Positions 6,958 to 10,598 of a stretch of 10,598 bases of DNA are shown in pieces (the stretch's first letter is position 1; each line of letters begins with the position of its first letter). Below the pieces are notes generated by a model that was given only the letters and a program-made list of their open reading frames with translations, did not search any database and was not told where the DNA came from. The position numbers were made by a program, and so were the translations under genes. The DNA comes from Xanthomonas translucens pv. translucens DSM 18974 (lineage in GTDB: Bacteria; Pseudomonadota; Gammaproteobacteria; Xanthomonadales; Xanthomonadaceae). The stretch is from the NCBI RefSeq assembly GCF_000331775.1, contig NZ_CAPJ01000455.1:1-10598 (forward strand). Direction: 5' to 3'.

Positions 6958-8538
6958 TTGAACACCACCGCCTCGCCCCCTGCCACCGACGACCTGCCCC
7001 TGAGCGAGCGTCTGCGCGTCGCCCTGGACCTGCTCGAAGCCATCGATGCCGACCGCAGCGTGCTCGACGCGCTGCCCGAGGCCGACCGCGTGCGCCTGCA
7101 CCAGGTCGTCGCCAAGGTCTACCACCCCGAGCCCAAGGCGCGCCGGCAACTGCTCAAGCAGCAGGCGCGCGAACGCCACCAGGAAAAGGTGCGCAAGGCC
7201 GAAGCGCTGCTCGAGCAGACCGGCATCCGCGCGCTGCGGCGCAAACCGGTGTTCAGCACGCCGAACTACTTCCCGCCGCATGCCGCCGGCCTGCACGACG
7301 CCAGCAATGCCGCGGCCGAAGAGCCGGCGGCGGCGCAGTCGCCCGAGCTGCGCCACTGCTACGTGTGCAAGCAGAAGTTCACCCAGCTGCACCATTTCTA
7401 TGACCAGATGTGTCCGGCCTGCGCCGAACTCAATTACTTCAAGCGCACCGAGACCGCGGACCTGCGCGGGCGCGTGGCGCTGCTGACCGGCGGCCGGGTC
7501 AAGATCGGCTACCAGGCCGGGCTGAAGCTGCTGCGCGCCGGCGCCGAACTGATCGTGACCACGCGCTTCCCGCGCGATTCGGCCGCGCGCTACGCGCAGG
7601 AGCCTGACTTCGCCGAGTGGGGCCACCGCCTGCAGGTGTTCGGCCTGGACCTGCGCCACACACCCAGCGTCGAAGCGTTCTGCAGCCAGCTGCTGGCCAC
7701 CCGCGCGCGGCTGGACTTCATCGTCAACAACGCCTGCCAGACCGTGCGCCGACCGCCGCAGTTCTACGCGCACATGATGGCCGGCGAGACCGCCGCGCTG
7801 CACGAACTGCCCGAGCACGTGCGCCGCCTGGTCGGCCATTACGAAGGCCTGCGCAGCCCGGAACTGCTGCCGGCGGCATCGGCGACCACGCTGCCGGCGG
7901 GCCAGGGCCACGGCATCAGCGGCGCCGACGGGCTGACCCGCGCCGCCGAACTGTCGCAGGTGCCGCTGCTGGCCGACGAACTGCTCGGCCAGCAGCACCT
8001 GTTTCCCGAAGGCCGGCTGGACCAGGACCTGCAGCAGGTGGACCTGCGCGGGCGCAACTCGTGGCGCCTGCTGATGGCCGAAGTGCCGTCGGTGGAATTG
8101 CTGGAGACGCAGCTGGTCAACGCCATCGCCCCGTTCATCATCAACGCGCGGCTCAAGCCGCTGATGCTGCGCACGCCCGAGCGCGACAAGCACATCGTCA
8201 ACGTGTCGGCGATGGAAGGGCAGTTCTACCGCAACTTCAAGACCACCCGGCATCCGCATACCAACATGGCCAAGGCCGCGTTGAACATGATGACCCGGAC
8301 CTCGGCGGCCGATTACCAGAACGACGGCATCCATATGAACAGCGTGGACACCGGCTGGGTCACCGACGAGGATCCGGCCGAGATCGCCGCGCGCAAGGTG
8401 CAGGAAGAGCGCTTCCATCCGCCGCTGGACATCGTCGACGGCGCCGCGCGCATCGTCGATCCGATCATCCACGGCTTCAATACCGGCGAGCACGTGTGGG
8501 GCCAGTTCCTGAAGGACTACGCGCCGACCGACTGGTAG
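6958..8538 (+). CDS. SDR-family oxidoreductase-like protein with zinc-finger-like N-terminal module
   Basis: A 526-residue protein in three parts. Residues 1-125 are charged and helical (QQARERHQEKVRKAEALLEQ region, about 68-87). A four-cysteine module follows, CYVC (134-137) and CPAC (152-155), CxxC-N14-CxxC, suited to bind zinc. The rest is a Rossmann SDR domain: GRVALLTGGRVKIG (171-184) is the cofactor loop, GLDLR (229-233) the motif near the adenine ring, NNAC (257-260) the NNAG variant, NVSAMEG (415-421) supplies Ser417, and Lys439 of MAKAALNM (437-444) fits the YxxxK lysine. The Tyr position (435) is Thr. A long insertion (about 270-380) separates NNAC from the Ser motif. The start is uncertain: TTG at 6958 has GGA (6949-6951) six bases upstream; GTG at 6931 would add nine residues. 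Cofactor, substrate and pathway unknown. Classical SDRs are about 250 residues. Confidence 0.85.
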   Translation: MNTTASPPATDDLPLSERLRVALDLLEAIDADRSVLDALPEADRVRLHQVVAKVYHPEPKARRQLLKQQARERHQEKVRKAEALLEQTGIRALRRKPVFSTPNYFPPHAAGLHDASNAAAEEPAAAQSPELRHCYVCKQKFTQLHHFYDQMCPACAELNYFKRTETADLRGRVALLTGGRVKIGYQAGLKLLRAGAELIVTTRFPRDSAARYAQEPDFAEWGHRLQVFGLDLRHTPSVEAFCSQLLATRARLDFIVNNACQTVRRPPQFYAHMMAGETAALHELPEHVRRLVGHYEGLRSPELLPAASATTLPAGQGHGISGADGLTRAAELSQVPLLADELLGQQHLFPEGRLDQDLQQVDLRGRNSWRLLMAEVPSVELLETQLVNAIAPFIINARLKPLMLRTPERDKHIVNVSAMEGQFYRNFKTTRHPHTNMAKAALNMMTRTSAADYQNDGIHMNSVDTGWVTDEDPAEIAARKVQEERFHPPLDIVDGAARIVDPIIHGFNTGEHVWGQFLKDYAPTDW

Positions 8539-8611
8539 GCGAGGTCATCGCGCACTGCGGGCGCGGATCCCCGCGGCGCAATGCGCCATCGCCGCCGTGG
8601 CGCTACCGCGA

Positions 8612-8653
8612 CGGCGCCGCTGCGTGCACGACGGGAAGCACGCAGCGGCGTCG
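8612..8653. terminator. Shared hairpin between convergent SDR-like and S9 peptidase genes
   Basis: CGCCGCTGCGTGC (8615-8627) pairs perfectly with GCACGCAGCGGCG (8638-8650) around a ten-base loop. On the plus-strand RNA the stem extends to 8612/8653 through one G-U pair. It lies in the 123-base gap between two convergent stop codons, nine bases from the peptidase stop. There is no T-run on either side. A bidirectional transcription end is likely but not proved by the sequence. A smaller stem CGCGG/CCGCG lies nearer the SDR-like stop at about 8562-8575. Confidence 0.5.
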
Positions 8654-8661
8654 GCGAGGAC

Positions 8662-10598
8662 CTACTTGCGCACGCTCTGCGTATGCGACTTCAACGCGTC
8701 CTCCAGGCCCGGCACCTGCGCCGCGCCGTCCGGCACGCTGAGGCTGGAGCCGACCAGATCCTGGCCGAACGGCTGCATGCGTCCGCCCAGGCACTTGCCC
8801 AGGAACGCTTCGCTGACCGCGTTGAAGGCCTTGCTGTTCTCCGGCCGGGCGAAGCCGTGGCCCTCGTCGGGGAACAGCACGTAGGTGACCGGGATCTGCT
8901 TGGCCTTGAGCGCATTGACGATCTGGTCGGCCTCGGCCTGCTTGACCCGCGGATCGTTGGCGCCCTGACCGATCAGCAGCGGCCTTGCGATGCGGTCGGC
9001 ACGGCTCAGCGGCGAGCGGTCTTCCAGCAGTTTCTTGCCGGCCGCGGTGCGCGGATCGCCGATGCGCCGCGCCATCTGTTCGAAGCCGGATTTCCAGTAC
9101 GGCGGGATGGTGCTGAGCAAGGTGTTCAAGTTCGACGGGCCGACGATGTCCACGCCGCACTTGAACACGTCCGGGGTGAAGCTCAACCCGACCAGCGTGG
9201 CGTAGCCGCCATAGCTGCCGCCCATGATCGCGACCTGGTCCTTGGTCGTGACCCCCTGCTGCACCGCCCATTGCACCGCATCGAGCAGGTCGTCGTGCAT
9301 CTTGCCTGCCCACTCGCCGTCGCCGGCGTTGGTGAAGCGCTTGCCGAAGCCGGTGGAGCCGCGGTAGTTGACCTGCAGCACCGCATAGCCGCGGTTGGCC
9401 AGCCACTGGTTGTAGCCGCTGTAGCCGTAGTCGTCGCGCGCCCACGGCCCGCCGTGCACGAACAGCACCAGCGGCACCGGCTTGTCGGCCTTGCCGTCGC
9501 CGTTGGCATCGGCCTCGCGCGGCAGGGTGAGGTAGCTGACCAGGGTCAGGCCGTCGCGCGAGCGGATCTCCTGCGGCCACTGCGGCACCAGCGGCTGCCC
9601 TTCCAACGCCGGGCGCGCGGCAAACAGCTTGGTCAGCTTGCCCGCACCGGACGGCGCGCGGTCGTAGCGGTAGAACGTGGCCGGCGCATCGGCGGCGGAG
9701 TAGGCGACGATCCAGGTGCGGTCGTCCTGGGTGCGTGTCAGCACCGAGATCTCGCCCGGGCCGATCGCCTGCAGCTGCTTGATGTCCGCGGCGATGCCCG
9801 GGTCCAGCACCTTCCATTCCGGGCGCAGGTAATTGGATTCCACCGCCTGCACCACGCCGCTGCGCGGATCGGTCAGGGTGCCGCCCACGTCCGCGCGCGC
9901 ATCCTCGAACAGCAGCTTGCGCGTGCCGCTGGCCACGTCCACCGCGTACAGCGCCGAGGCGTCGCGCTGGCGCGAATCGAGGAAGTACAGGGTCTTGCCG
10001 TCGGCGGTGAAGCCGGACGGCGCGGTGGTCAGCGAATCCTCGAACGGAATCTCTTCGCGCTTGTGCCAGCCGCCCTTGCCGTCGGGTTGCAGCAGATCTT
10101 CGCCGCCGTCCTCGCGCGAGCGCGTCGCCAGCCGCACCTGGTAGTCGTCGTCGGCCAGGTAGTCGCCGATCTGCTGGGTGTTCTTCTGCAGCAGCGTGCG
10201 CGTGCCACCGGCCAGATCGACCCGGTACAGGTCGTGCCACTGCGCGTCGCGGTCGTTCATGCCGACCAGGATCGACTCCGGATGCTTGCGGCTGGCGGCC
10301 ACCACCCGCGCGCGGGTCTTGGGAAAGTCGCTGAGGTCGCGACCGTTGCCGCCCGCGGCGATATCGAGTGCGAACAGATGGAAATTCTCGTCGCCGCCGC
10401 TGTCGCGCATGTACAGCAGGGTATTGGGCAGGAACGACCAGAAATAGGAGCGGATGCCGCGGCCGCGGTCGTGGGTGACCGCGCGCGCCTTGTCCGGCGC
10501 ATCGGCCGGTGCGATCCAGATGTTGAGCACGCCGTCCACCGGGGCCAGCCAGCTCAGGGTCTTGCCGTCCGGGCTGAGCTGCACGCCGCTGCGCTCCG
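8662..10598 (-). CDS. S9 family (prolyl oligopeptidase type) serine peptidase, N-terminus beyond window
   Basis: A serine peptidase of the POP/acylaminoacyl-peptidase family. Residue numbers count from the GTG at 10584, which is an internal codon: the frame continues to the window edge, so the start and any signal peptide are missing. Residues 1 to about 330 form a beta-propeller with PD40-like repeats (LSPDGKTLSWL, GFTADGKTLYFLDS). Residues about 340-600 are the alpha/beta-hydrolase domain: oxyanion-side HGGPWA (377-382), RGSTGFG (408-414), nucleophile GGSYGGY (455-461; Ser457), Asp544 in GANDPR and His576 in DEGHGF. The triad is complete. Just before the hydrolase domain, residues 359-367 read DANGDGKAD, a calcium-loop-like DxNxDGxxD. 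A roughly 60-residue tail follows the His. Such Xanthomonas enzymes are usually exported and degrade peptides; specificity cannot be read here. The stop is TAG (complement of 8662-8664). Confidence 0.93.
   Translation of the reverse strand, partial: ERSGVQLSPDGKTLSWLAPVDGVLNIWIAPADAPDKARAVTHDRGRGIRSYFWSFLPNTLLYMRDSGGDENFHLFALDIAAGGNGRDLSDFPKTRARVVAASRKHPESILVGMNDRDAQWHDLYRVDLAGGTRTLLQKNTQQIGDYLADDDYQVRLATRSREDGGEDLLQPDGKGGWHKREEIPFEDSLTTAPSGFTADGKTLYFLDSRQRDASALYAVDVASGTRKLLFEDARADVGGTLTDPRSGVVQAVESNYLRPEWKVLDPGIAADIKQLQAIGPGEISVLTRTQDDRTWIVAYSAADAPATFYRYDRAPSGAGKLTKLFAARPALEGQPLVPQWPQEIRSRDGLTLVSYLTLPREADANGDGKADKPVPLVLFVHGGPWARDDYGYSGYNQWLANRGYAVLQVNYRGSTGFGKRFTNAGDGEWAGKMHDDLLDAVQWAVQQGVTTKDQVAIMGGSYGGYATLVGLSFTPDVFKCGVDIVGPSNLNTLLSTIPPYWKSGFEQMARRIGDPRTAAGKKLLEDRSPLSRADRIARPLLIGQGANDPRVKQAEADQIVNALKAKQIPVTYVLFPDEGHGFARPENSKAFNAVSEAFLGKCLGGRMQPFGQDLVGSSLSVPDGAAQVPGLEDALKSHTQSVRK

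Noticed and set aside
6385..8493. 702-codon minus-strand frame spanning ankB and the SDR-like gene
   Set aside because: It crosses two well supported genes and a spacer, has low-complexity shadow composition and no family motif.
8603..10240. Second long minus-strand frame overlapping the S9 peptidase
   Set aside because: The peptidase frame has a full catalytic triad and propeller repeats; the other frame gives only Arg/Ala/Gly-rich shadow sequence.

Overview
The window looks like chromosome of a high-GC gammaproteobacterium of the Xanthomonadaceae, most likely Xanthomonas or a close relative. The reasons are the strong G/C bias at third codon positions, long antisense open frames, few good Shine-Dalgarno sites, and the protein types: a periplasmic KatB catalase paired with an ankyrin protein, and a large secreted-type S9 peptidase. 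The genus is inferred from general familiarity, not from a search. There is no tRNA, rRNA, CRISPR array, insertion sequence or prophage gene. Base and codon use look even, so this reads as core chromosome.

Layout. 1-445 is the C-terminal half of shikimate dehydrogenase (aroE), cut by the left edge. 493-819 encodes a small three-helix membrane protein of unknown role. 927-3026 is the Fe-S helicase DinG. Convergent to it, 22 bases away, is 3049-4164 (-), a secreted protein with an alpha/beta-hydrolase fold pattern whose expected nucleophile serine is absent. A divergent intergenic region of about 410 bases (4165-4574) follows. It holds a CTAT-N7-ATAG element with OxyR-type spacing, about 68 bases before katB. 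4575-6098 (katB) and 6167-6712 (ankB) form an apparent periplasmic peroxide-defence operon, with a perfect 13-bp hairpin followed by a T-rich run between the two genes. 6958-8538 encodes an unusual 526-residue SDR-type protein with a four-cysteine zinc-finger-like module before the Rossmann domain, Thr where the catalytic Tyr should be, and a large insertion. On the opposite strand, 8662-10598 is an S9 (prolyl oligopeptidase family) peptidase whose N-terminus lies beyond the right edge. A perfect 13-bp hairpin separates these last two convergent genes.

How the genes relate. Only katB-ankB is a clear functional unit: the catalase removes hydrogen peroxide in the periplasm, and the exported ankyrin protein is known in Pseudomonas aeruginosa to support KatB activity. 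The other genes are housekeeping (aroE, dinG) or independent transcription units. The points most worth a second look are the SDR-like protein, the hydrolase without a nucleophile, the OxyR-like element and the katB/ankB intergenic hairpin.
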